A stretch of 12,636 nucleotides of DNA from Firmicutes bacterium UBA993 (GTDB lineage: Bacteria; Bacillota; Dethiobacteria; DTU022). The notes under the pieces were generated by a model. It made no database searches. It saw only the letters and a program-made list of their open reading frames with translations, and was not told where the DNA came from. This document shows positions 1 through 6,178 of this stretch, piece after piece. How positions within the stretch are numbered: the stretch's first letter is position 1; each line of letters opens with the position of its first letter. The translations under genes and the position numbers were made by a program. The stretch is from NCBI GenBank assembly GCA_002292015.1, contig DBBD01000157.1:1-12636 (forward strand). The letters are read 5' to 3'.

Positions 1-370
1 CCAGGTCTTAATCCAGCTCTCGCTGGAACGCCCTTATATCCCCGACCAGGTCAAACCGCTATTTGGCGAGCTGGTCGATTATTCCTGTAAAACAACCGGT
101 GAACTGGTAAAAGCCGCGGGGCATCTCTTTACAAACCGGGTAATGATCGAAGACCATGCCAACAAGGTATGTTTTTATGAAAATGAGGCCAACCGGATAG
201 TAGAGCGAATACTGATCGGCGTGCACCAGGGAAATTATCTGTCAGAGTTGGCTTACAAAAGACACGTTGCCCATTTTGCATTAAAAATAGTTGCCGTTGC
301 AGGGCAAGCCCATAAAGTGGCAAAAAGGTTGGTTTTTTACCTGGTCAAAAGTGATAGCTACAGCGATTAA
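1..370 (+). CDS. PhoU-like DUF47 family protein, C-terminal part (partial)
   Basis: The reading frame is open from the window edge (first full codon at base 2) to TAA at 368-370, giving about 122 residues of a protein whose start lies upstream. The visible part is all helical and has the DUF47/PhoU-like pattern: a segment with paired acidic and alanine residues (ENEANRIVERIL) for the helix that usually carries the E-x-EAD motif, then a last helix (AHFALKIVAVAGQAHKVAKR) corresponding to the family's I-AD-AED-A helix. Proteins of this family are about 200-220 residues long and usually sit beside a PiT-type phosphate transporter as a regulator or accessory protein; that neighbour would be outside the window. 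Several acidic metal-binding positions look degenerate, so a diverged member is possible. The family call is by pattern only and is moderately secure. No terminator is visible after the stop codon. Confidence 0.55.
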   Translation, partial: QVLIQLSLERPYIPDQVKPLFGELVDYSCKTTGELVKAAGHLFTNRVMIEDHANKVCFYENEANRIVERILIGVHQGNYLSELAYKRHVAHFALKIVAVAGQAHKVAKRLVFYLVKSDSYSD

Positions 371-391
371 GCATCTTGATCACCGCTTTAA

Positions 392-614
392 GTTTATTCC
401 GGAGAGATAGAAATCGGAGAGGATCTGTTCGCTATCGCCAACATACTAGGACGATGAAAATCTCAGATCCCGCGTTCGCTTTACCCTGGAGGAACTGGTT
501 GGGGCCAGTTACCTGAAGTGGTCTGGGTGGGTCATTCTGCTACAGCTGCTAGTCTTGGTGCTCACTGTTTTCTTCTTTCTACTTGCCGTGGCTATTGACG
601 GTGGACCGTTTTAA
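392..614 (+). pseudogene. Probable remnant of a small membrane-protein gene
   Basis: Frame 3 is open from just after a TAG (447-449) to TAA at 612-614. It encodes 54 residues: a charged segment (DDENLRSRVRFTLEELVGA), then YLKW and a strong hydrophobic helix (VILLQLLVLVLTVFFFLLAV), ending in AIDGGPF. There is no ATG, GTG or TTG ahead of the helix. Just upstream, frame 2 is open from 392 to a TGA at 455-457 and reads as plausible protein (GEIEIGEDLFAIANILG); it would join the downstream part if one base near 447-450 were extra. Neither piece has a normal start or ribosome binding site. The protein-like composition in two adjoining frames suggests a decayed gene, or a functional gene with a sequencing error. 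No family is recognised. Confidence 0.3.
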
Positions 615-709
615 TAACAGCTGATACAACCGGCCAGGTTAGAAGCCTCCTGCTGGTTTCCTGCAGTTTCCTAAACGGCAGTAAGTTTTTGACTGGACTA
701 AGAGTAAGC

Positions 710-1282
710 TCAGGCACTTTTTTGCCTGGCAGCAAATAGGTGTAGAATTGACTTTGTGTCGGGATTTACATTGCCAAAGAACAAAAAGATCATAATCTCC
801 TCAGTAAATCCGACCACATAAATGATGAGTGCTGCCCTGGTCAATAGCGTTACATCGAAGAAAAAAGAACCGACGATCGCCAGGAATACCAGCACCGCGT
901 TCCAACGCAGGATTATTGTGTGCATCATAACCGGACGCTTAAAAAGGTAGCCGGAAAGCAAAAAAGAGAAACCGAGCAGCGAAAAGAAGATCACCAGGTA
1001 CAGCCTGTTGGCGGCGATTACCTCGGGTCTCAGGTAGTTGAGAAAGTAAGCTGATGAAATATAAAAAAAGAGGTCAGCCAAAGAATCAAGTTCCTTGCCG
1101 TAATGTGTAACCTGGTTGAGCTTGCGAGCCAGCAAGCCGTCAAAATAATCTGTCGAACCAATTAAAATATAGGCAACCAAGAAAAGCTGGTGCTGAGCGT
1201 AATGTAATAAAAGAAAAAGGCCGGGAAGCAAGATTATCCGCGATGCCGAGAGCAGGTTCGGAGCGGTTGGTTTGAATCCCAA
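710..1282 (-). CDS. CDP-alcohol phosphatidyltransferase family protein
   Basis: Integral membrane enzyme of phospholipid synthesis that moves a phosphatidyl group from a CDP-linked lipid to an alcohol. The full signature D-x2-DG-x2-AR-x8-G-x3-D-x3-D is present at residues 45-70 (D45, D48, G49, A52, R53, G62, D66, D70), with several hydrophobic helices around it. The frame is open further upstream, but the start is placed at TTG (1280-1282) because a near-perfect ribosome binding site, GGAAGGAGG, lies 7 nt before it (1290-1298). This gives 190 residues, normal for the family, and removes an overlap of about 130 nt with the nitroreductase gene. The N-terminus (PNLLSASRIILLPG) resembles PgsA-type phosphatidylglycerophosphate synthases, while LDSLAD resembles the phosphatidylserine synthase form, so the acceptor alcohol is left open. 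It lies 100 nt downstream of the nitroreductase on the same strand. Confidence 0.85.
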   Translation of the reverse strand: MGFKPTAPNLLSASRIILLPGLFLLLHYAQHQLFLVAYILIGSTDYFDGLLARKLNQVTHYGKELDSLADLFFYISSAYFLNYLRPEVIAANRLYLVIFFSLLGFSFLLSGYLFKRPVMMHTIILRWNAVLVFLAIVGSFFFDVTLLTRAALIIYVVGFTEEIMIFLFFGNVNPDTKSILHLFAARQKSA

Positions 1283-1289
1283 TTTATAG

Positions 1290-1298
1290 CCTCCTTCC
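1290..1298 (-). promoter_or_regulatory. Ribosome binding site deciding the TTG start of the CDP-alcohol transferase
   Basis: On the minus strand the sequence reads GGAAGGAGG, then 7 nt (ctataaa), then TTG. This is the strongest Shine-Dalgarno match near the gene and fixes the start at 1282 rather than at the upstream in-frame ATG at 1513. Confidence 0.8.
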
Positions 1299-1382
1299 AG
1301 AATATGATGGTTTATCTTATCACGCAAGAGGCTTCTTGAACACAGAAAGAAAGCTGAAATTTGCGACAGTACTTGGTCTGCA

Positions 1383-2261
1383 CTATTTCCAGCAGGCGAT
1401 ATGCTGCAAGCCGGGTATCCGGGGGCCTTCAACCCCGGTATTCCAGGAACCGGGCAGTTTAAGCTCCCTTGCCACCACTTCGAAATGGCAGAGGGCAATA
1501 CCCATATCAACAAGCTGCAGGCGCACTTTGCCCATCATCCGGTTATATATTTTATTTTCCTTAAGATACAGGTGGGTCGCTCCCTGCTGATCGAGGATCA
1601 GGCGCCAGGGCTGCTTGTTGGATGCCGAAGGACCTATGCGGACCGCTTCGTAAGCATCGCTGAATAGACCGCATTCTGACTCTGTCAAAGCTGTTATCCC
1701 GTCACTTTTGAAAAAGAGCTCCGGCCAGGATTTGCGCCGGTTCGAACCGGCGCCAAAACGCATCATCCGCTCTGTTACCGACTTTTCGACCGCCGGGTAA
1801 CCGACCGGGGTAATTGCCGGCAGCAGTTCGTCTCCTGCCAGTTCCATGCGGGCGGCAAAGGAGCCGCGCTTAAAAGTACCGCCCAGCCAACAGGTCCCCA
1901 AACCCAGGGCCGTGGCCCCTAAGATGATTTTTTCCAGACAGTAACCGAGATCTTCCATTGCCCCTTTGCCACCGCTGACCGCTCCTAAAATATAGAGGCG
2001 CGCTCCCTTAATTACTCCGTATGTACCCATGCGGCGTGTTTCACTAATGCTGAGCGGCTCCAGGTCAAGCAGCCTGAAGCGCACCGCTGAGCCAAAAGGA
2101 CCGGCATTTTTCTGTATTGAGCATAAATCCTCAAGCAGCTTGCGCACTTCCGGCTCTACCTGTTTGTCTGCATAACTGCGCACCGAAATACGCTGCCTGA
2201 TGGCATCTAATCCTGTTTCCGTCTCGTCCACCTCCATATAACAATAAAAATTATGCCGCAT
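1383..2261 (-). CDS. Nitroreductase family protein (putative TM nitroreductase type)
   Basis: Flavin (FMN)-dependent oxidoreductase-like protein of 292 residues, about twice a single nitroreductase domain, matching the TM1586-type fold in which two half-domains sit on one chain. The first half has the opening RISVRSYADKQVE motif of the superfamily and the GLGTCWLGG segment. The second half has the RIGPSASNKQPWRL motif typical of this subgroup, followed by a predicted helix (VDMGIALCHFEVVARELKL). The physiological substrate is unknown for the subgroup. The start is uncertain: ATG at 2259-2261 has no clear ribosome binding site, and an in-frame ATG eight codons later (2235-2237) is an alternative. 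A possible promoter lies just upstream at 2286-2317. Confidence 0.8.
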   Translation of the reverse strand: MRHNFYCYMEVDETETGLDAIRQRISVRSYADKQVEPEVRKLLEDLCSIQKNAGPFGSAVRFRLLDLEPLSISETRRMGTYGVIKGARLYILGAVSGGKGAMEDLGYCLEKIILGATALGLGTCWLGGTFKRGSFAARMELAGDELLPAITPVGYPAVEKSVTERMMRFGAGSNRRKSWPELFFKSDGITALTESECGLFSDAYEAVRIGPSASNKQPWRLILDQQGATHLYLKENKIYNRMMGKVRLQLVDMGIALCHFEVVARELKLPGSWNTGVEGPRIPGLQHIACWK

Positions 2262-2285
2262 TCAGACCTGAAACAAGCCCGGATA

Positions 2286-2317
2286 ATTTTAGCATATTTT
2301 TACCTGGCAGGAGTCAA
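2286..2317 (-). promoter_or_regulatory. Possible promoter of the nitroreductase gene
   Basis: On the minus strand TTGACT (2312-2317) is followed after 20 nt by TAAAAT (2286-2291), which is preceded by TGC and so resembles an extended -10. The spacing is longer than the usual 17 nt, so the -35 may not contribute. Transcription would begin about 20 nt before the ATG at 2261. Confidence 0.35.
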
Positions 2318-2358
2318 CCTGACCGCCCCTAAGCTTCTGCACGAGTATCAGGCAAGAG

Positions 2359-2514
2359 CTACTTCTTAAACATGCTGGCAATCAAGGCGATCACCAAGCC
2401 GATTACAAAACCGCCAATCAAGCCGTTTGTCTGATAGTAAATCACTCCCAACAGGGGAAATACCGTAAATCCAATAACAACTAATATGAGCGGCAAAATC
2501 TTTATACCAAATAT
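2359..2514 (-). CDS. Small two-helix membrane protein, unusual start
   Basis: Reading the minus strand from 2514 to the TAG at 2359-2361 gives 51 very hydrophobic residues in two blocks, ILPLILVVIGFTVFPLLGVIYY and GLIGGFVIGLVIALIASMF, ending in KK. The two helices are joined by a short polar loop (QTNG), as in small bitopic or hairpin membrane proteins. An in-frame TGA lies four codons upstream, so the gene cannot be longer. GGTGATC (2519-2525), which matches the 3' end of 16S rRNA, sits 4 nt before an ATA codon at 2512-2514. The first ordinary start codon is a TTG six codons further on (start base 2496), with only a weak binding site. Translation is therefore likely but the exact start is open. 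The family is not recognised; the glycine-rich second helix is compatible with oligomerisation. Confidence 0.45.
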   Translation of the reverse strand: MFGIKILPLILVVIGFTVFPLLGVIYYQTNGLIGGFVIGLVIALIASMFKK

Positions 2515-2614
2515 AACTGATCACCCTTTCGCTTAAAAATATTGTCCTGATTTAAACATAGGCTGCGCTGCTCGGGATCCCTTAGCCATAAAGTGGACGA
2601 AATTGCTAACCCGG

Positions 2615-2645
2615 TTTACAATGTACCTGATCAATACCATATTAT
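2615..2645 (+). promoter_or_regulatory. Possible promoter upstream of the small + strand gene and DUF362 gene
   Basis: TTTACA (2615-2620) lies 19 nt before TATTAT (2640-2645), in an AT-rich stretch that includes a short symmetric element (ATATT-ATAC-AATAT). Another -10 reading, CATATT at 17 nt, overlaps it. The match is imperfect and the site is about 200 nt from the first likely start codon, so this is only a candidate. Confidence 0.25.
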
Positions 2646-2718
2646 ACAATATCTATTCAGATGGCAATGCTTTCAAGGTTTGAGAAAAATTCGTACAAGT
2701 TAGATATTGGTCTATTTT

Positions 2719-2753
2719 CTTAGCTTTATGTCGCTATTCGCCAAAAAGCTAAG
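2719..2753. repeat. Inverted repeat, 9-bp arms
   Basis: CTTAGCTTT (2719-2727) is repeated inverted as AAAGCTAAG (2745-2753), with 17 nt between. The downstream arm is followed within 10 nt by a run of A and an AAAGGAG-like sequence on the + strand. It could be an operator or a hairpin in the leader of the 2862 gene. It has no T tract, so it is not a standard terminator on either strand. Confidence 0.4.
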
Positions 2754-2861
2754 CGATCCCCCATAAAAAAAGGAGTGATCGCCGGCAGTTGTCTTAAACA
2801 GCTTAGTGTGACCAAAGCGGGAAGATCCATGAACAGCTTAGTAATCCGGGGAGGAATGATT

Positions 2862-3032
2862 ATGCAAGTTGATTCCGATCCATACTTCGCTTTCCTTCAC
2901 CCACAGATCAGGATACAGTTGCTTAACCGCAGGAAAAGTAATATTGGCGGAGAGCTATTTTTCTGGGTCTTAAATCAGCAGGGGAAAGAAGCGGTAAGCG
3001 AAGGCTATCTCAGGTTCAATTCGTCGGCTTGA
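2862..3032 (+). CDS. Small hypothetical protein
   Basis: This 56-residue protein begins MQVDSDPYFAF, has a basic middle (IRIQLLNRRKSN) and ends EGYLRFNSSA. The start at ATG 2862 is chosen because GGGGAGG (2848-2854) lies 7 nt before it. The frame is open back to a GTG at 2775, and an in-frame ATG at 2829 with a weaker GGGAAG site is a possible alternative (67 residues). No membrane segment, signal peptide, cysteine cluster or known motif is seen, and the family is not recognised. It lies about 100 nt upstream of the DUF362 gene on the same strand and may share its transcript. Confidence 0.5.
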   Translation: MQVDSDPYFAFLHPQIRIQLLNRRKSNIGGELFFWVLNQQGKEAVSEGYLRFNSSA

Positions 3033-3129
3033 CCCCTGGCAGAACAGCATAGTAATATAAGGGCAGCGGAAAGGCAAAATCCTATACAAAAATTCCTAAG
3101 ACTAATAGAATATACGGGAGGTTGCGGCC

Positions 3130-4410
3130 ATGAATAAGGTTATTGTTGCTCCTGTTGACCAGGGTATCGAAAGCGCTGCTGAAACTATTTTCACGAAGAG
3201 CGGCGGACTTGATCGGCTCCTCAAAGGGAAAACCCGGGTATGGATTAAAATTAATGCTGTTGACTGCAGACCAGAAACCTACACCTCACCCGCTGTTCTG
3301 GAAGCAGTTATTAAAGTTCTTAAAAGTCACGGGGTAAAGGAAATCTGCGTGATTGAAAACTGCACCCAGGGCAACTTCACCCGCCTTGTTTTTGCCGCCA
3401 CCGAACTGGGTAGAATCTGCCGCCGGCAGGGTGTAACTCCTCTTTTTCTGGATGAAGAACCGGTTGAAGAAATATCCCTGCCCGGCCTTGAACAAAAAGC
3501 CCGTTTCCCCCGCTCAGTCATAAAGGAGTTGGGCAGAAAAGAACGGGATCTGTTCTTTTTAAATCTTCCCCGTCTAAAAACTCATTCGATGACTGTTGTT
3601 ACCCTGGGCTTGAAAAACCTGTTCGGCTTGATGGATCAGCGCGACAGAATGCATGATCACAACGACAACCTACACGGAAAGCTGGCCGCGATTGGTTGCT
3701 TGTTTCCTCCTGACTTCACAATTATTGATGGGACCAAAGCAGTATATTACGGCCACTACCCACCTGAAGCACTTTTAGATCGCTGCCTTGCTCCCCTGGG
3801 GATCCTTGTGGGAGGAGAAGAAGTCACTGCCGTCGATACTGTGACCGCCCGAATTCTCGGTTATGACGCAGCAGAAATAGAACATCTCAACCTGGCAGGG
3901 AAGTTATACGGCGGTTGTACTGACCTGGATTTAATCGAGGTTGATGGTGACCTAAGCAGGTTTACAATAAAATATCCTTATACCATGCTGCCGGATATGC
4001 CTCCTGATGTGCGAATCCTGCGCGGCAGTGAAAAATGTTGTCCGGAAGGATGCCGCAATAATACCGAGGCCGTGCTGCAGTTCCTCTACATGGACCATAA
4101 CGGCCAGGGTGGGTTTACTATCCTGATGGGTAAAGGTTTCGACAAAACCACACTTGAGGAAATAGAAGGCCGAATCCTGCTGGCCGGCAAATGCGCCATT
4201 GAGGAAACCGGGGATTTGTTTTTGCGAAATAGCGGCATTGAAAGAGTTTACCGGTCCCCGGCCTGTAATGATCTTTCTTCAACCGTGCGAGCTTTAACCA
4301 GGTTAATGAAAGTGAACCCTTTGAAACTCGTGCCGCTGCACCCGGCTCACAGCCTGATACTGCTCATCATAGCCCGACTTAAGGGTAGCAAAGCGCGGGT
4401 AGCCCTGTAG
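3130..4410 (+). CDS. DUF362 domain-containing protein
   Basis: Cytoplasmic protein of 426 residues with a well-conserved DUF362 domain over roughly residues 30-240: VWIKINAVD near the start, SPAVLEAVIKVLKSHGVKEICVIE, then LPRLKTHSMTVVTLGLKNLFGLMD, which is the family's most typical stretch (KTH followed by LKN-x-x-G). In other members this domain often accompanies ferredoxin-like iron-sulfur domains; no CxxCxxCxxxCP ferredoxin motif is present here. The C-terminal part holds scattered cysteines (CCPEGC, GKCAIEE, PACNDL) in a layout recalling DUF362 proteins whose C-terminal region carries conserved GxCA and GCPP-like motifs, but the GCPP position here reads SPACND. The role of the family is not established. 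The start is supported by GGGAGG (3116-3121) 8 nt before ATG. An acyl-CoA synthetase remnant follows directly, then a terminator. Confidence 0.8.
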   Translation: MNKVIVAPVDQGIESAAETIFTKSGGLDRLLKGKTRVWIKINAVDCRPETYTSPAVLEAVIKVLKSHGVKEICVIENCTQGNFTRLVFAATELGRICRRQGVTPLFLDEEPVEEISLPGLEQKARFPRSVIKELGRKERDLFFLNLPRLKTHSMTVVTLGLKNLFGLMDQRDRMHDHNDNLHGKLAAIGCLFPPDFTIIDGTKAVYYGHYPPEALLDRCLAPLGILVGGEEVTAVDTVTARILGYDAAEIEHLNLAGKLYGGCTDLDLIEVDGDLSRFTIKYPYTMLPDMPPDVRILRGSEKCCPEGCRNNTEAVLQFLYMDHNGQGGFTILMGKGFDKTTLEEIEGRILLAGKCAIEETGDLFLRNSGIERVYRSPACNDLSSTVRALTRLMKVNPLKLVPLHPAHSLILLIIARLKGSKARVAL

Positions 4411-4610
4411 AATGCAACTTTCATTGTTTCTGCCGCCGCGGAGATTTTCGAACATTGCCAGGGAATCGCTTCCTACAAACGCCCCAGCATGTGGAGATTT
4501 GGCCTGAAGACAAGGATTTTCCACTGTCCAGGGTGGCAAAGGTCGACAAGAAGGAACTGAAAGTGCTGGCCGAATCAATTGCTGAAGATCTATGCAAAGC
4601 GGGCCGGTAG
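4411..4610 (+). pseudogene. C-terminal remnant of an acyl-CoA synthetase (AMP-binding family), frameshifted
   Basis: Two adjoining frames together spell the end of an AMP-forming acyl-CoA synthetase. Frame 1 (4411-4485) reads EIFEHCQGIASYKRP, matching the usual EI-EHCR-IASYKRP segment. Frame 3 (4485-4610) continues QHVEIWPED and FPLSRVAKVDKKEL, matching the family's LPLTRVGKVDKKAL, whose last region carries the catalytic lysine of the C-terminal lid (PLTxxGKVDK-type). It then runs to TAG at 4608-4610. The two frames join if one base is missing in the C run at 4482-4485. The remaining 450 or so residues of such an enzyme are absent: the DUF362 stop codon sits immediately upstream in the same frame. 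This is therefore a stump left by a deletion, not a working gene. There is no start codon or ribosome binding site for it. Confidence 0.75.
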
Positions 4611-4669
4611 GATGCCGGTTAAAAAGCAGCTGGATAAAAACCGTTTAAGCAATAATTGATCGTGAGATC

Positions 4670-4704
4670 GGGGCAAACCGCGCTGGTTTGCCCCTTTAAT
4701 TTTT
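4670..4704 (+). terminator. Rho-independent terminator
   Basis: A perfect 10-bp stem, GGGGCAAACC (4670-4679) and GGTTTGCCCC (4685-4694), encloses a 5-nt loop and is followed by tttaattttt. The T tract is on the + strand, so it ends transcription of the DUF362 gene and the remnant behind it. It touches the stop codon of the convergent ApbE gene (4696-4698) and may weakly stop reading from that side too. Confidence 0.9.
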
Positions 4705-5787
4705 CCGGTTCGTTGCCCCTTCGCTGCGCAGCAACTTTTTCATACCGTCGGTAACCACCAGCGATCCATCCGGCATCACCCAGAGCGCTTCCACACCGTC
4801 CAAGCTCTCCGCCAGCGGCAGGCTTCTCTCCGGCGGCAGCAGAAAAAGCTCCGTCGACAGAAAATCCGCTACTCCTGAATCTTTGGCCACAACTGTAACC
4901 GCCCGGTAGTGGGTAGCAGGCATCAGGGTAGCAGGATCGATGAGATGATGAAACATCCTATCTTCTACCACGTAAAACCGCTGGTAGTCGCCGCTGGTGA
5001 CTACCGCAACATCTAAGGCATAAATAACATCCAGCAAATTATTATCGCTGTTGCTGACAATCGATTGATCAGGGTTCCTAATGCCAACGCCCCAATAATC
5101 CCTTTCTCCGTCAAGCGGTTTGCCAATTAACGAAACATTGCCGCCGGCGCTGATAACTGCCGATTCGATACCGGCAGCAATCAACTCCCGGGCAACCAGT
5201 TCAACAGCAAAGCCTTTGGCCACAGCGCCAACATCGAGGCTCATTTGTCTACCAGGTAAAAATACCGTGCTTTCTTCAAGATCGACCACCACCTGGTTAA
5301 GATCGGTATACTGCGCCGCTTCAAGCAGTTCTTCTGTCGAGGGCAGCCGGGCGGTTTGTGGATCGTTTAAGCCGGCTTCCCGGTAACGGTGCCAGATTTT
5401 TAAGACCGGCCCAAAAGCAATGTTGGTCGAACCGCTGGTTTGCCCGGCCCACTCCCTGGCAAAAATAATCAAATCGATGATCTCCCGCTCTACTTTCACT
5501 GGCCTGATTCCGGCCTGATCATTAATTGTTTTTATATTGTTAATACCATCATAGTTGTTGTAAATATCATAAAGTTGGTGCAGCTGCAGCATGCGTGACC
5601 GCAGCTGTTCGAAATACTGCCTGAATTCTTCTTCGCTACTAGTATACGCAGAAAACCGGACCAGGGTATCAAAGGTATCGAAAAAAGAGTCTGAGTAATG
5701 CTGATATCCGCTGCCGCTGTTAAATTCACAGCCGGCTGCAAATATTAGTAGCCCGAAAACGAGGATTACGAACATTTTTTTCATCAT
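4696..5787 (-). CDS. apbE: ApbE-family FAD:protein FMN transferase, lipoprotein
   Basis: Extracytoplasmic enzyme that attaches FMN, taken from FAD, to a threonine in target proteins, using Mg2+. The 363-residue chain starts with a lipoprotein signal peptide (MMKKMF, hydrophobic core, lipobox FAAGC with Cys20), so it should be anchored on the outer face of the membrane. Family motifs follow in order: FDTLVRFSAYT near residue 40, SLDVGAVAKGFAVE around residue 185 (family D-x-G-x-x-AKG-x-A), ISAGGNVSLIG, then VVTSGDYQRFY and HHLIDPATLMPA near residue 280, where the metal- and FAD-binding residues lie, and finally FLSTELFLL. Length and order are those of full-length ApbE. No flavinylation target (such as RnfG or NqrC) is in the window. 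Start: two ATG codons in tandem, preceded by AGGGTGA. The gene appears monocistronic, with its own promoter at 5825-5833, and converges on the terminator at 4670-4704. Confidence 0.92.
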   Translation of the reverse strand: MMKKMFVILVFGLLIFAAGCEFNSGSGYQHYSDSFFDTFDTLVRFSAYTSSEEEFRQYFEQLRSRMLQLHQLYDIYNNYDGINNIKTINDQAGIRPVKVEREIIDLIIFAREWAGQTSGSTNIAFGPVLKIWHRYREAGLNDPQTARLPSTEELLEAAQYTDLNQVVVDLEESTVFLPGRQMSLDVGAVAKGFAVELVARELIAAGIESAVISAGGNVSLIGKPLDGERDYWGVGIRNPDQSIVSNSDNNLLDVIYALDVAVVTSGDYQRFYVVEDRMFHHLIDPATLMPATHYRAVTVVAKDSGVADFLSTELFLLPPERSLPLAESLDGVEALWVMPDGSLVVTDGMKKLLRSEGATNRKN

Positions 5788-5824
5788 TCACCCTGCCTGC
5801 AGCAACATTCGGTAAACCTTACGC

Positions 5825-5833
5825 AGTATATCA
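5825..5833 (-). promoter_or_regulatory. Likely extended -10 promoter of apbE
   Basis: On the minus strand TGATATACT is an extended -10 (TGnTATAMT form) about 38 nt upstream of the apbE ATG. No good -35 hexamer is seen 16-18 nt further up, which is acceptable for extended -10 promoters. Confidence 0.45.
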
Positions 5834-5900
5834 TAAAACGACGCTTGGAATCTCAGCACCACCGCCGAGCTACCGATGATGGGCCCCGGACCTGCTTCTC

Positions 5901-5909
5901 TGATATAAT
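5901..5909 (+). promoter_or_regulatory. Isolated extended -10 (TGATATAAT) on the + strand
   Basis: A consensus TATAAT (5904-5909) with TGA directly before it lies in the gene-free stretch. No -35 is visible. The only frame after it is a 17-codon one at 5960-6013 without a clear ribosome binding site, and all genes from 6179 on are on the other strand. If active it would make a short RNA or one antisense to the operon. Confidence 0.25.
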
Positions 5910-6058
5910 AGGGCTCCATTTTTGTAACAGTCAGCGTAAATTAGTATTCTAACAACCACTATGTCACTAGGTAGAGAACAAATGCAGCAAGCCCTGATTA
6001 ACGGGGTCTGTTGAAATCACCGCCAACCATACTGGAAACTACATGAATCTATACTGAT

Positions 6059-6097
6059 ATTGCCATAGCTTTATCACTGTTAATAAAATATGGCAAT
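6059..6097. repeat. Long imperfect inverted repeat (possible operator or hairpin)
   Basis: ATTGCCATA (6059-6067) pairs with TATGGCAAT (6089-6097). Inside, TTTAT (6070-6074) pairs with ATAAA (6083-6087), leaving a one-base asymmetry and an 8-nt loop. It lies 82-120 nt beyond the stop codon of the last operon gene. It may be an mRNA 3' end structure or a protein-binding site. It is AT-rich with no T tract, so it is not a classic terminator. Confidence 0.5.
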
Positions 6098-6178
6098 GGC
6101 GGCTTCGACCCGGACAAGAGAGGCGGCTCTTTATAGCTACAATTATGTGTAAAATTATTTTGATTTTCACCCTATCGC

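Larger units (their letters stand above)
5834..6178. other. Gene-free stretch between apbE and the operon end
   Basis: No convincing coding region is seen on either strand. The stretch contains the isolated + strand extended -10 (5901-5909) and the long inverted repeat (6059-6097). It should carry the end of the minus-strand operon, whose last stop codon is at 6179-6181, but there is no GC-rich hairpin followed by a T run in that direction. Confidence 0.5.

Noticed and set aside
713..730. Small hairpin CAGGCA...TGCCTG at the end of the CDP-alcohol transferase gene as terminator
   Set aside because: The stem is only 6 bp, lies inside the coding sequence and has no T tract after it on the minus strand.
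2775..2861. GTG start at 2775 for the small + strand gene
   Set aside because: The GTG lies inside the AAAGGAG sequence itself with no spacer. ATG 2862 has GGGGAGG at a proper 7-nt distance.
4303..4578. 91-codon minus-strand open frame across the DUF362 end and remnant
   Set aside because: It is antisense to conserved DUF362 and acyl-CoA synthetase motifs and has no family pattern.
5960..6013. 17-codon + strand frame after the isolated -10 (MSLGREQMQQ...)
   Set aside because: It is too short, with no ribosome binding site and no known peptide resemblance.
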